From contig NZ_HE578928.1 of assembly GCF_000313565.1 (NCBI RefSeq), forward strand, positions 236,399 to 300,398: DNA of 64,000 nucleotides, in the 5' to 3' direction. The position numbers and the translations under genes were made by a program. The DNA comes from Dielma fastidiosa (GTDB lineage: Bacteria > Bacillota_I > Bacilli_A > Erysipelotrichales > Erysipelotrichaceae). The notes under the pieces were generated by a model that saw only the letters and a list, made by a program, of their open reading frames with translations, was not told where the DNA came from and ran no database searches. Shown piece by piece: positions 54,279-63,980 of this stretch (its first letter is position 1; each line of letters starts with the position of its first letter).

Positions 54279-54690
54279 TGCTCACCCCATGGATTGCGGC
54301 TAAAGCGGCGATGATTTCTTCAATCGAGGCAGCGATATCCGAGATATCTAAAGATAATACGACACTTGCCTTGCGATTGATTGGCAGACTCTGAGTAATC
54401 GTCAAAATATTTGCATTCATGTTTGACAACTGATTCAGCACTTCTGATAAAATTCCCTTTTCATGATTCAGCATCAGTGAAATTACAGCTTTTCGGCCGC
54501 TTGTATTTTCCCCGGGCGCAAAAATATAATCCTTATATTTATAATAAGTGCTGCGTGAAATACCTACCTGTTTAACAGCTTCACTGATTCCTTTAACCCT
54601 GCCCTCATTGATCATATTTCTTGCTTCCACAACCTTCTCGTAATAATCTGGCAGAATCTCTTTATTAACAATTAAAAAATTTTCCAGCAT
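54253..54690 (-). CDS. pheB: UPF0735 ACT-domain protein (PheB-like)
   Basis: 145 residues. An N-terminal helix-turn-helix (ISEAVKQVGISRSTYYKYKD) and a C-terminal ACT domain (LNHEKGILSEVLNQLSNMNA, LSLDISDIAASIEEI). Domain order and length match PheB/UPF0735. ACT domains bind amino acids; here it lies directly after thrB, so threonine sensing is plausible. Confidence 0.88.
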   Translation of the reverse strand: MLENFLIVNKEILPDYYEKVVEARNMINEGRVKGISEAVKQVGISRSTYYKYKDYIFAPGENTSGRKAVISLMLNHEKGILSEVLNQLSNMNANILTITQSLPINRKASVVLSLDISDIAASIEEIIAALAAIHGVSNAKLVSIE

Positions 54691-54692
54691 AC

Positions 54693-55574
54693 TTAGATTT
54701 CCTCACTTTCAACACCTTTTAGATCTGCTTTTAAATCAATAGCCTGCCATAAATGCCGGCATTGCTTTAGATCCTCCGCAAGCCGCTTTGAAAAATCCGC
54801 ATGTTTTGATAATGCGATGCACGTAGGTCCTGATCCACTGATGAAAAAAGCAGCCGCTCCATGTTTCAGACAGATTTGACGAATTTTATCATATTCATGA
54901 ATCAGCTGTGAGCGATAGGGTTGATGCAGACGGTCATTAAGTGCAATAGTCAGTAATTCTTCATCCCATGTCTCAAGCGCGCGGCATAGGACAGCTGTTC
55001 GGGAAACATTATATACCGCATCTTTGAAATCAACCTGTGCTGGCAAAATTTTCCGTGCTTCATGCGTTGATGTCTGAAAATTTGGAATCAGCACACAGAA
55101 ACAAGCTTGCTCATTTATTGGATAACGAACGCTGTATGGTTTATCTGCTTCCACCAAAGAAGCTGTAAGTCCCCCATAAATGGCCGGTGCCACATTATCA
55201 GGATGCCCTTCAATCTGATTGCAGATATCCAATATTTCACCCTTATCAAGAGTATTGCCATGCAAAACATTGGCCGCCATACTGCCTGCCACAAGCAATG
55301 CCGCACTGCTGCCAAGACCACGGCTGATTGGTATATCGGAATGAAAGCGGATATGCAGACCTTTACGCTGCATATTTAATCTTTTCATCGTTAAATCATA
55401 AGCCGCAACCATCAGATTTTCTTCATTCTGATAAGCCGGTTCACAGCCATCAATCAACAAGCCCGCGTCTGTTTCTTCAAAGTCAATCACTGCATATAAA
55501 CTTAACGCGCAGCCTAGAGAATCAAAACCCGGTCCGATATTGGCTGTCGTAGCCGGCACTTTAATTCTTACCAT
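54693..55574 (-). CDS. thrB: Homoserine kinase
   Basis: 293 residues, GHMP kinase. VPATTANIGPGFDSLGCAL at the N-terminus, ATP loop PISRGLGSSAALLVAG (~residue 85), and ISGSGPTCIAL near the end. Phosphorylates homoserine for ThrC. Overlaps the thrC stop by seven bases. Confidence 0.95.
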   Translation of the reverse strand: MVRIKVPATTANIGPGFDSLGCALSLYAVIDFEETDAGLLIDGCEPAYQNEENLMVAAYDLTMKRLNMQRKGLHIRFHSDIPISRGLGSSAALLVAGSMAANVLHGNTLDKGEILDICNQIEGHPDNVAPAIYGGLTASLVEADKPYSVRYPINEQACFCVLIPNFQTSTHEARKILPAQVDFKDAVYNVSRTAVLCRALETWDEELLTIALNDRLHQPYRSQLIHEYDKIRQICLKHGAAAFFISGSGPTCIALSKHADFSKRLAEDLKQCRHLWQAIDLKADLKGVESEEI

Positions 55575-57061
55575 TGCTTTTCACCCAATTTCTTTTCCAC
55601 AAAGGATTGAATTGCTTCTTTCGCTAAATGATTTTCATGACGAATCGGCAGTTCGTTAAGCTTTGCCAGGTTTAAAGGAATTGCCACACCACATAAATCA
55701 GCCAGTTTTTGCATTAATGAAAATTCATCGGCTTCCTGTTTGCCAGTAAGTGCTTCATAGACACTGCCGACAAATTTATAAGGTGAAGCTGTTGATAAGA
55801 CAACAGTTTTCTGATTATTAATCTGCTGATTCGCAAACTTCATCGCAGCCGCATAAGCAACCGCAGTATGAGTATCTAACACATAATGATTCGCTTCATA
55901 GCACTGCTTGATGATTTCCTTTGTCTTAGCATTATCCGCACAGTCAGCCCAAAACTCACTCTGTAACTTTTCAAGCAGCTCTTTGCCGATTGAATAGCTG
56001 CCTTTTTCTTGTAATTCATTCATCCATAATCTTACCTGCTCATTGTCATACCCGCACAGCATGTATAGATAACGTTCCAAATTACTTGAAATTAAGATAT
56101 CCATTGATGGTGACAATGTCTTTTTAAATGCACGATTACGATCGTAGATTCCAGTATTCATAAAATCAGTAAGAATATTATTTTCATTAGAAGCACAGAT
56201 AAATTTAGCGACCGGCAAGCCCATCTGCTTAGCAAGATAACCAGCCAGTATGTTACCAAAATTTCCTGTCGGCACCGCAAAATTAACCGCTTCATAAAGT
56301 TTAATTTCACCGCGTTTTACTAAATCTGCATAGGCTTTAAAATAATAAACAACCTGCGGCATTAAACGGCCTACATTAATTGAGTTTGCACTTGAGAATT
56401 GCTGATGATTCTGTTTCATTCTCGCAGCCAATTCATGATTGGTAAAAATCTGTTTAACACTGCTTTGCGCGTCATCAAAATTACCCTTAATTGAAGCCAC
56501 GCATACATTATTACCGGTTTGTGTCTCCATCTGGCGCTTCTGCACCGCGCTAACTCCCTCTTCCGGATAAAAAACCATGATTTTTGTATTCTTGACATCC
56601 TTAAATCCCGCTAAAGCCGCTTTCCCAGTATCACCGCTGGTCGCTGTCAGAATAATGATTTCATCATCAACACCATGTTTTTCAAGCGCAGTAGTCACCA
56701 AATGCGGCAGAATCGATAAGGCCACATCTTTAAAAGCGGAAGTAGGGCCATGAAACAGCTCCAAAAGATGAACATCACCCACTTTTACTAATGGAGTAAT
56801 ATCATCCGCTGAAAATTTACCCTCATATGCCGCATGCACACAATGATGTATCTCCTCAGCTGTATAATCATCTAATAGCTTCCCTAAAATCAGTTCCGCC
56901 AATTGATAATAATCTAAATCCAGAATTGAATTCAAATCGATTTTTAACTCACTCAAATCACGAAGCATATATAAGCCGCCGTCTTCAGCAAGTCCATTTA
57001 GGATTGCTAAAGAAGCAGACGCCTGACATTTTTTATCCCTTGTACTCTCAAAAATCCTCAT
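55568..57061 (-). CDS. thrC: Threonine synthase
   Basis: 497 residues, class I (yeast/E. coli-like, long form). Starts MRIFESTRDKKCQASASLAI; the PLP lysine is in FHGPTSAFKDVALSILPHL, and LTATSGDTGKAALAGF binds phosphate. Converts phosphohomoserine to threonine. First gene of the leftward operon thrC-thrB-pheB-HAD. Confidence 0.95.
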   Translation of the reverse strand: MRIFESTRDKKCQASASLAILNGLAEDGGLYMLRDLSELKIDLNSILDLDYYQLAELILGKLLDDYTAEEIHHCVHAAYEGKFSADDITPLVKVGDVHLLELFHGPTSAFKDVALSILPHLVTTALEKHGVDDEIIILTATSGDTGKAALAGFKDVKNTKIMVFYPEEGVSAVQKRQMETQTGNNVCVASIKGNFDDAQSSVKQIFTNHELAARMKQNHQQFSSANSINVGRLMPQVVYYFKAYADLVKRGEIKLYEAVNFAVPTGNFGNILAGYLAKQMGLPVAKFICASNENNILTDFMNTGIYDRNRAFKKTLSPSMDILISSNLERYLYMLCGYDNEQVRLWMNELQEKGSYSIGKELLEKLQSEFWADCADNAKTKEIIKQCYEANHYVLDTHTAVAYAAAMKFANQQINNQKTVVLSTASPYKFVGSVYEALTGKQEADEFSLMQKLADLCGVAIPLNLAKLNELPIRHENHLAKEAIQSFVEKKLGEKQW

Positions 57062-57084
57062 AATTGACCCTCCGTACTTTCAAC

Positions 57085-57113
57085 TTGCAATTAACATAGC
57101 ACTATGATACAAT
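57085..57113 (+). promoter_or_regulatory. Promoter of the hom-aspartokinase-asd operon
   Basis: TTGCAA (57085-57090), 17-base spacer, TACAAT (57108-57113), 76 bases before hom. The thrC promoter must overlap this short divergent region. No T-box motif visible. Confidence 0.7.
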
Positions 57114-57189
57114 GTTTTCAGTTTAAATACAAGTGTTTTTATTTTAAAGACATAGCGCGTTAAATGTATGTCTGTGAGGGAGGATAAGC

Positions 57190-58350
57190 ATGAAAATAGG
57201 TTTACTGGGCTGCGGTACGGTTGGCAGCGGAGTTGTAGAAATTATAGAAAAATTAAAAGGATCGCTTGAAATTCAGCGCATTTTAGTCAAATCGCCAGAA
57301 GACTGCAAAGATGCACGTTATACATGTAACTATGCTGATTTAGTAAATGATCCTGAAATAGATATTATTGTTGAAGTAATGGGCGGTCTGCATCCGGCTC
57401 GCGAATATATTTTAGAAGCTTTGACCAAAGGCAAACACGTTGTATCCGCAAATAAAGCTGTAATTGCGGCTAATTTTAAAGAATTTGTTGAGACTGCAAA
57501 GGCTCATCATTGTTATTTTTTAATTGAAGCAAGTACCGGCGGCGGTATTCCTTGGATTAAGAACCTCCAGCGTTATGCCAGAATTGATGATATTTTTGAA
57601 ATCACCGGCATATTTAACGGCACAACTAACTATATTCTGGATCAAATGCATAAGTCCGGAGCTGATTTTGACGCAGTGTTAAAAGAAGCGCAGAAGCTAG
57701 GCTATGCGGAATATGATCCAAGCGCGGATATCGATGGCATCGATGTTCAAAATAAAGCCATTATTTCTGCAGGCATCGCACACAACACCTATGTATATAA
57801 GGAAGAGGTGCCGGTTTTTGGCATTCGTGATCTGACCTGTACAGACATTGATTATTTTCACCGCAAAAAGAAGGTCTGCAAGCTCTTAGCGGTCATTCGC
57901 TGCCTTAATGATGAATTGGCAGTATATGTAGAGCCGACACTCTTAAATGAAAATTCTCTGGAAGCAAATGTTCCTGACAATTTTAATATTTGTTCATTAA
58001 GCGGTGTTACCATTGGTGATTTGAAATTTTATGGACAGGGTGCGGGCAAACTGCCAACAGCGAATGCAGTGGTTCAGGATCTTCTTGATATCGCATCTGA
58101 TGAAGCTAAAGACTATGAAATTGTACTTGATAAGACACTCAAAGTTAATAATGAAAATGAAACTCACGCTTATTATGTGCATACCGATAAAGCTTGTGAA
58201 ACCTTACAGGAAATCAGCCGCGCCTATGAATCAAATGCTGATGGTGTTTTCTATGAAACAGGTAAGCTGTCTGTCGCAAAGATGCATGAGCTGTCAAAGC
58301 AGTTAAGGCAGCAGGGATATAAGCTTTTCTTTGCCGGTATCCGCGAATAA
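57190..58350 (+). CDS. hom: Homoserine dehydrogenase
   Basis: 386 residues. NAD(P) loop LLGCGTVGSGVVEII, VVSANKAVIAANF, FNGTTNYILDQM and the catalytic stretch EYDPSADIDGIDVQNKAIIS. The C-terminal ~50 residues (YYVHTDKACETLQEISRAYE) look like a shortened, divergent ACT module, so feedback by threonine may be altered. GGGAGGA before the ATG. Confidence 0.95.
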   Translation: MKIGLLGCGTVGSGVVEIIEKLKGSLEIQRILVKSPEDCKDARYTCNYADLVNDPEIDIIVEVMGGLHPAREYILEALTKGKHVVSANKAVIAANFKEFVETAKAHHCYFLIEASTGGGIPWIKNLQRYARIDDIFEITGIFNGTTNYILDQMHKSGADFDAVLKEAQKLGYAEYDPSADIDGIDVQNKAIISAGIAHNTYVYKEEVPVFGIRDLTCTDIDYFHRKKKVCKLLAVIRCLNDELAVYVEPTLLNENSLEANVPDNFNICSLSGVTIGDLKFYGQGAGKLPTANAVVQDLLDIASDEAKDYEIVLDKTLKVNNENETHAYYVHTDKACETLQEISRAYESNADGVFYETGKLSVAKMHELSKQLRQQGYKLFFAGIRE

Positions 58351-58370
58351 GAAAGTCTGAGGGGAAAATC

Positions 58371-59693
58371 ATGATTAAAGTATCAAAATTTGGCGGCAGC
58401 AGTGTTGCCGATGCAATGCAGTTTGAAAAAGTGAAGCGAATCATTGAGAGTGATCCGTCTCGGCAGTTTGTCGTTGTTTCAGCTACTGGCAAACGATTTA
58501 AAGACGATAACAAAGTCACAGATTTATTATATTTATGCCATGCGCATTTGAAATATGGGGTTTCTTACGAGAATATCTTTTCGCTGATTGAAGAGCGTTA
58601 TTATGCGATTCAAAAGGATCTGAAGCTGAAAACTGATTTACAGAAGGAATTTGCGGAAATCCGCTCAAAAATGAATCGTGATATGAGTATTGATTATCTT
58701 GTATCGAGAGGCGAATATCTGACTGGTCTTTTAATGGCCGAGTATCTTGGTTTTGACTTTGCCGATGCTGCTTCCTTTATTATTTTTAATTATGATGGAT
58801 CGATTAATTTTGAAAAGACACAAAGCGCTCTTGAAAAGATTTTGGAGGAACATACACGTTTAGTTGTTCCGGGTTTCTATGGCGTATTGCCAAACGGCAT
58901 GGTTAAAGTAATGTCTAGGGGCGGATCAGATATTACCGGTGCTATCCTAGCGAACGCGATCAATGCTGATGTTTATGAAAATTGGACAGATGTATCCGGG
59001 ATTCTGGTAGCTGATCCAAGAATCATTGAGAACCCTCGGCGTATTGAAAGCATAACTTATAATGAATTGCGTGAATTATCTTATATGGGAGCGAATGTCC
59101 TTCATGAAGAGGCTATCTTCCCTGTAAAAGAAAAAAATATTCCTATCAACATCAGAAACACGAATGAACCGGATAACCCTGGAACGATGATCATGGAAGA
59201 CTGCAGTGCTTTAGATAAGAAAAACCCGCCGCATTTTATTACCGGAATTTCTGGTCGCAAGAATTTCACTGCATTTACGATCAATCGCTCGCATATGTCC
59301 AATGAGATTGGCATTGTGCGCCGTGTGCTGCAGGTATTTGAGAATTATAAAATCAGTATTGAAAATATCCCATCAGGCATTGATTCCTTTTCGGTCGTTG
59401 TTGCCAGTGAAAAGGTAGAGAATTGTATCTATGATTTGATAGCTGATATTAAAGAGAGTGTAAATCCCGATTCAATAAAAACTTATGAAAATCTATCACT
59501 GATTGCCATTGTTGGCCGCGGCATGGTCTATCGGCCTGGTATCAGCGGCAAGGTCTTTGGTGAACTGGGTAAACATGATATTAATATTCGTACGATCAAT
59601 CAGGGTTCCGATGAAATCAATATTGTGGTCGGTGTTGAGAATAAGGATTTTGAAAAGACGATTCGCGTAATGTATGAACGCTTCATCGGCTAG
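58371..59693 (+). CDS. lysC: Aspartate kinase with C-terminal ACT domains (AK III/YclM-like)
   Basis: 440 residues. VSKFGGSSVADAMQFEKV, VVVSATGKRFKDDNKVTDLL, SRGEYLTGLLMAEYLG, and MSRGGSDITGAILANAI form the kinase; ACT domains follow (IGIVRRVLQVFENYKISIEN, ELGKHDINIRTINQGSDEIN). The KRFKDDNKVTDLL segment marks the monofunctional threonine/lysine-responsive class like B. subtilis YclM. 20 bases after hom. Confidence 0.92.
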   Translation: MIKVSKFGGSSVADAMQFEKVKRIIESDPSRQFVVVSATGKRFKDDNKVTDLLYLCHAHLKYGVSYENIFSLIEERYYAIQKDLKLKTDLQKEFAEIRSKMNRDMSIDYLVSRGEYLTGLLMAEYLGFDFADAASFIIFNYDGSINFEKTQSALEKILEEHTRLVVPGFYGVLPNGMVKVMSRGGSDITGAILANAINADVYENWTDVSGILVADPRIIENPRRIESITYNELRELSYMGANVLHEEAIFPVKEKNIPINIRNTNEPDNPGTMIMEDCSALDKKNPPHFITGISGRKNFTAFTINRSHMSNEIGIVRRVLQVFENYKISIENIPSGIDSFSVVVASEKVENCIYDLIADIKESVNPDSIKTYENLSLIAIVGRGMVYRPGISGKVFGELGKHDINIRTINQGSDEINIVVGVENKDFEKTIRVMYERFIG

Positions 59694-59709
59694 AGGAGAA
59701 ATGTGAACT

Positions 59710-60714
59710 ATGAAAACTTATAATGTTGCGATATTGGGATCAACGGGTGCGGTTGGTCAAGAGATGATAAAAGTGCTGGAAGAGCGGAATTTTCCCGTTA
59801 AAGAATTAAGGCCGCTGGCCAGTCAGCGCAGTGTTGGAAAGAAAATATTATTTAAAGGAAAGGAAATCGATGTGCAGCTTGCATGTCCTGAAGCTTTTAT
59901 GGGAATGGATATCGTGCTGAGTGCTGTCGATAATCAATGGGCGAAGGAATTTGCGCCGGCGATCATAAAGGCTGGTGCTGTAATGATTGATAATTCCAGT
60001 GCTTTCAGAATGGCTGAGGATGTTCCTTTAGTTGTACCTGAAATCAACCCTGAGGATGCAGCACTGCATAAAGGCATCATTGCTAATCCAAACTGTTCAA
60101 CAATCATCGCTTTGACAGCAGTAAACGCATTGAATAAAATATCTCCGATCAAAAAAATGATCGTTTCAACTTATCAGGCCGTTTCGGGGGCCGGTGTGGC
60201 AGGAATTCAAGAGCTGAATCAGCAAGTAATGGCTTTAGGCCATGGGAAGCCAGCTGAGGTTAACACATTTCCTTACCAAATCGCTTATAATTTAATTCCG
60301 CAAATTGGTGATTTCAATGAGTTCGGTTATACCAGTGAAGAAATGAAGATGCAGAATGAAGGCCGTAAAATCATGCATTTGCCTGATCTTAGGGTTAATT
60401 GCACTTGTGTACGAGTTCCGATAATGCGTTCGCATAGTATTTCTATCGCCTTGGAGTGCGAAGCGCCAATCAGTGTTGAACAAGCAAAAGCCGTAATCGC
60501 TAAGGCAAAAGGTTGTGTTTTAAAAGATGATCCAACTAATCGTGTATATCCGATGCCGCTTGATACAAGTGATCAAGATCTTGTTTTTGTTGGCCGCATT
60601 CGTGAGGATATCGCGAGTGATCATGGTGGTTTGTCACTATGGTGCTGCGGTGATCAGGTGCGCAAGGGAGCGGCAACAAATGCTGTGCAAATTGCCGAGA
60701 TATTAATTAAATAG
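59710..60714 (+). CDS. asd: Aspartate-semialdehyde dehydrogenase
   Basis: 334 residues. NADP loop ILGSTGAVGQEMIKVLEER, catalytic Cys in ANPNCSTIIAL, VSGAGVAGIQEL, and a late GGLSLWCCGDQVRKGAA. Supplies aspartate semialdehyde for both threonine and lysine/DAP synthesis. Last gene of the operon, followed by a strong terminator. Confidence 0.95.
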   Translation: MKTYNVAILGSTGAVGQEMIKVLEERNFPVKELRPLASQRSVGKKILFKGKEIDVQLACPEAFMGMDIVLSAVDNQWAKEFAPAIIKAGAVMIDNSSAFRMAEDVPLVVPEINPEDAALHKGIIANPNCSTIIALTAVNALNKISPIKKMIVSTYQAVSGAGVAGIQELNQQVMALGHGKPAEVNTFPYQIAYNLIPQIGDFNEFGYTSEEMKMQNEGRKIMHLPDLRVNCTCVRVPIMRSHSISIALECEAPISVEQAKAVIAKAKGCVLKDDPTNRVYPMPLDTSDQDLVFVGRIREDIASDHGGLSLWCCGDQVRKGAATNAVQIAEILIK

Positions 60715-60727
60715 AATAACTATAAAG

Positions 60728-60760
60728 ATGGCGGGTGAAATACCTGCCATTTTCACTTTT
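60728..60760 (+). terminator. Terminator after asd
   Basis: ATGGCGGGT/ACCTGCCAT stem with a short loop, followed by TTTTCACTTTTT. Confidence 0.88.
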
Positions 60761-60863
60761 TGCGCGTTATTTAATTTCTATTAAAGCAAAAATATTTCGC
60801 AGCTTTGGGAAAAAGGTACATAGTATGTTATAATGTTTTCCAATTACAGGGTAGGAGGCATAC

Positions 60864-61223
60864 ATGAATAATACAACTGAAGAATACACAGCAGCGATTC
60901 AGATAATTACTTCAACGATAGCCAATTGTGAGAAGGCACAGCTGAAATTTAAGGCTGGCACCTCACAGCATTCATTATTGAAGAATCGTCTTAAGGCTTT
61001 AATAATTGCCAAGTCATTATTAACTGATGACGATACGTGCAAGTATCAGGATGATGAGATAAGACAAGCACTGCCGCCAATCCTATCTATTATCAGTAAA
61101 TGTGAAAAGGCGCAGCAAAAGTATGAAGAAGGAAGTGTACAATACAGAAGGTATGTACCGTTGCTGCATGCGATGAAGCTTTCACTATCGCTGATTGAGG
61201 AACAGCTTAAACACACAGGATAA
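60864..61223 (+). CDS. Small helical protein built from an internal duplication
   Basis: 119 residues, soluble, all-helical. Two copies of a ~40-residue unit: IITSTIANCEKAQLKFKAGT (residues ~14-33) and ILSIISKCEKAQQKYEEGS (~73-91), each continuing into a second amphipathic helix ending in ALIIAKSLL or AMKLSLSLI. No family recognised. TATAAT at about 60828 and GTAGGAGG before the ATG support expression as a single gene. Confidence 0.7.
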   Translation: MNNTTEEYTAAIQIITSTIANCEKAQLKFKAGTSQHSLLKNRLKALIIAKSLLTDDDTCKYQDDEIRQALPPILSIISKCEKAQQKYEEGSVQYRRYVPLLHAMKLSLSLIEEQLKHTG

Positions 61224-61230
61224 ACAAAAA

Positions 61231-61280
61231 ACGATTTCTGAAGCTATTGATTAACACAATAGATACTGAAATCGTTTTAT
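61231..61280. terminator. Bidirectional terminator
   Basis: ACGATTTC (61231-61238) pairs with GAAATCGT (61268-61275), with CTATTG/CAATAG inside and T-rich ends on both strands. Confidence 0.75.
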
Positions 61281-61288
61281 TTTGAGAT

Positions 61289-62602
61289 CTAATTGCCATG
61301 TGACTGATTTAAAACATATTTAATATTTTTACCTTTCCCTTGTAGTGAAAGAGCATTTTTATCTTTCATGCTTCTAAGTAATCTTGAAGCCGTTGAACTG
61401 CTGACATCTAATTGACATTCAACATCAGCCCTTGTAACAAATCCTTTTTCTTTCGCAATATTAAATACTATCTTCTCATTCTTGTCTATGAAATCGATGT
61501 TCGAAGTTGGCGTATTAACATTTTTATTAGGAAGAATTATTTTAAAAGCATGACTTGTACTTTCTATTTTTGGCTTATCTGCACAATTCGAATAAGCATT
61601 CATTATTTTTTTAATGCCTGTACCATACGCTTCAATCAATTGCAGTCGATAAAATATATTAGCCAGATTTTGATTTCGACAGACAGATAAACCTAACATC
61701 ACATCATCAAGCGTAATACCAGGTAAAAGCCCCCCAGCCGAAACAAATTCAATACGATCTTTATAAATACTGATTAAGGTACTAGCCCGCAAAGCATAAT
61801 CACGATGTATAACTGAATTTAGAAGTGCTTCTCTTACTGCTACTTCTGGATAATCTCTTGAATCAATGCGCAGCAGTTTATCAAACGTTGAGTAAGTTTG
61901 ATTGTGTAAATCAATATAATTATATACATCATTTAGCTGCTGCACTAACGAACCGGTGAATTCTTTACGATCTTTAAAAACATTCTGGTCTGACCCTTCA
62001 AATACAGCGATTTTAATTGTGTGTACGCACTGTTCAGACAACAGTAATCCAAGATTTGTATAGATACCATCTGCATTTATTATCTTTAATGTCTGTATCT
62101 GCCGCAAGCCAAAAGCCAGTTCACGTTGTTTGAATTCTTTTGAAGTTGCCTCAAAAGTCAGACTTTGTTCTAAAGAACGTTTTTCCTCATAGCTATCACC
62201 ATCTGTTTCTTTTATCATTTGCCTAATTGCAGTATCTGTAGCAGGCACTGATGAAGTGCCTTGACGAACATAAACACCCTCAGGTCTTAATCCCTTTTTT
62301 GTGTAATAATACGGACGATTGGTTCCTCGCTGAATATTTACCGAAATAATTTTTTTATCATCTTGTTCGAGTATATCATAACGCATAAACATCGTAATAT
62401 CTGGCTTGATAGTATCTCTAACCATATTGCTGATTTGCAGCATTGTTTCATCAATATTACTCACACCATAAATTGAGCCATCATTATTGACTCCGATATA
62501 TAGTGTCCCACCCTCCGAATTAGCGAAGGCAATGATTTCCTTTCTTATATCTTCGACGACTTCACGTTTAAGCTCTACATTATAACTTTCTTGGAAATTC
62601 AT
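61289..62602 (-). CDS. AlbA_2/Schlafen-type ATPase-like transcriptional regulator with winged helix
   Basis: 437 residues. N-terminal AlbA_2 domain (NVELKREVVEDIRKEIIAFA, NSEGGTLYIGVNNDGSIYGV), central ATP-binding-like region (REALLNSVIHRDYALRAST, EFVSAGGLLPG, RNQNLANIFYRLQLIEAYGT), and a C-terminal winged helix (GFVTRADVECQLDVSSSTAS). This order matches the COG2865-type putative regulators. A complex operator overlaps its promoter, so it is probably autoregulated. No obvious target gene besides the neighbours. Confidence 0.88.
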   Translation of the reverse strand: MNFQESYNVELKREVVEDIRKEIIAFANSEGGTLYIGVNNDGSIYGVSNIDETMLQISNMVRDTIKPDITMFMRYDILEQDDKKIISVNIQRGTNRPYYYTKKGLRPEGVYVRQGTSSVPATDTAIRQMIKETDGDSYEEKRSLEQSLTFEATSKEFKQRELAFGLRQIQTLKIINADGIYTNLGLLLSEQCVHTIKIAVFEGSDQNVFKDRKEFTGSLVQQLNDVYNYIDLHNQTYSTFDKLLRIDSRDYPEVAVREALLNSVIHRDYALRASTLISIYKDRIEFVSAGGLLPGITLDDVMLGLSVCRNQNLANIFYRLQLIEAYGTGIKKIMNAYSNCADKPKIESTSHAFKIILPNKNVNTPTSNIDFIDKNEKIVFNIAKEKGFVTRADVECQLDVSSSTASRLLRSMKDKNALSLQGKGKNIKYVLNQSHGN

Positions 62603-62626
62603 AAATAAGCCTCCTCTTTTTCGTCA

Positions 62627-62694
62627 TTATCATATCACATCTCGTCATTCTAATCAATATTTGACGAGAATATGATGAGAATATGATATGATAA
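62627..62694 (-). promoter_or_regulatory. Promoter with nested inverted repeats for the AlbA_2 regulator
   Basis: Minus strand: TTGATT (62652-62657), 17-base spacer, TATGAT (62629-62634). Two nested perfect inverted repeats: outer TTATCATATCA (62627-62637) with TGATATGATAA (62684-62694), inner TCTCGTCA (62640-62647) with TGACGAGA (62662-62669), plus repeated GAATATGAT units. The arms cover the -10 box, spacer and upstream region. Confidence 0.75.
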
Positions 62695-62867
62695 AAAGAA
62701 AATAAGTCAGCAACTCTCACAACTGTTGATAATTCACTCACTGAATTGCATCATTTCCTTTTAAAACCAGCCATGATATAATGAGAAAAATCGGCATTTA
62801 TTCAAATGGCCTGATGTATTTATTTAACTGAATAATAACACAGCGATGATGCTGAATGGAGGTTAAA

Positions 62868-63920
62868 ATGATTTTAACAATTGTATTAGGTGGAATTGCT
62901 GCCATTTCCATCATTTTTGGAATGATTCGCTTCATTAAAGCGCAGAAATATAAAATACGCACAGCCGCAGGAATTCAAAAAACAGATTATGTTGTACTTG
63001 GCGGTATCGAACAATACATCCAGATTCGCGGAGAAGATCGATCAAACCCGATAATCATCATGCTGCATGGCGGGCCGGGGAATGCTATGGCTTTTTATTC
63101 TTATTATTGGCAAGCTGAATTAGAAAAGGCATATACGATTATCAACTGGGATCAGCGTGGCTGTGCAAACACTTACTACCGAAATAAAGAGGCTGATAAG
63201 CCAACCCTTGAATTACTCTTATCTGATTTAGATGAATTAGTAGATTATGCCTGCCGAGAATTTGGTAAGGATAAAGTAGTAATAATGGGACATTCATGGG
63301 GGACATTTTTAGGTGTAGCCTATGTCAGCAAGCATCCTGAAAAAGTTGCCGCATATGTGGGAGTTGGTCAATTTCATGATGTTTGGAAAAGTGAACAGCA
63401 TGCGGTCGATGAAGCCATTCGTTTAGCAAATTTGGCCGGTAAAAACCAAGATGCAGAAAAGATTAAAAAACAATTGCAGATCGTGCATACAAGCCAAGAA
63501 GCAGATTTGCAAGAATTTATGAAATTGCGGCAGTTAACCGGAAAATATTTGCCAAGCGGTGAAAATACACCCTTTGCCGCTGAGCTATTTTCACCCTATT
63601 TATCTTTTAATGATTTCAAATGGTTCTTAACTCTTCTATTTAATTTTAAGAAATTCATTCACATTCAAGAAGAGCTCTATAAAACGCTTTTTTCAAAGGA
63701 GGAATTGCCGGAACATAACATAACCACATTTGAAGTTCCAGTGCTGATTATTGCAGGCGATTGCGATTGGATAACACCTTATGAAATGGCTCAGGACTAT
63801 TTTAAACAGATTTCAGCTCCTAAAAAGAAATTCATTCTAATTGAGAAAGCAGGACATATTCCATTTAAACCAGGACATTTTACACAATTGGTAATGAATT
63901 CATTGGATGAATTAAAGTAA
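62868..63920 (+). CDS. Membrane-anchored alpha/beta hydrolase, proline iminopeptidase-like (S33)
   Basis: 350 residues. An N-terminal helix (residues ~1-20, MILTIVLGGIAAISIIFGMI) tethers it to the membrane. Oxyanion HGGPG, INWDQRGCANTYY, nucleophile elbow GHSWGTFLG, catalytic Asp in AGDCDWITP and His in EKAGHIPF are all present. Family members include prolyl iminopeptidases and related esterases; substrate uncertain. GGAGGTTAAA precedes the ATG at 62868 (ATG at 62856 overlaps this site). Confidence 0.88.
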   Translation: MILTIVLGGIAAISIIFGMIRFIKAQKYKIRTAAGIQKTDYVVLGGIEQYIQIRGEDRSNPIIIMLHGGPGNAMAFYSYYWQAELEKAYTIINWDQRGCANTYYRNKEADKPTLELLLSDLDELVDYACREFGKDKVVIMGHSWGTFLGVAYVSKHPEKVAAYVGVGQFHDVWKSEQHAVDEAIRLANLAGKNQDAEKIKKQLQIVHTSQEADLQEFMKLRQLTGKYLPSGENTPFAAELFSPYLSFNDFKWFLTLLFNFKKFIHIQEELYKTLFSKEELPEHNITTFEVPVLIIAGDCDWITPYEMAQDYFKQISAPKKKFILIEKAGHIPFKPGHFTQLVMNSLDELK

Positions 63921-63944
63921 ATTTATAAAACTTATGCATGCAAG

Positions 63945-63980
63945 AACTCATGGCTATTATGGTTATTCGTGAGTTTTTCT
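63945..63980 (+). terminator. Terminator after the alpha/beta hydrolase gene
   Basis: AACTCATG/CGTGAGTT stem (one G.U) followed by TTTCTTT. Confidence 0.75.

Noticed and set aside
57062..57189. Threonine attenuator or T-box in the thrC/hom gap
   Set aside because: Only 128 bases with two promoters; no terminator-antiterminator pairing or T-box motif.
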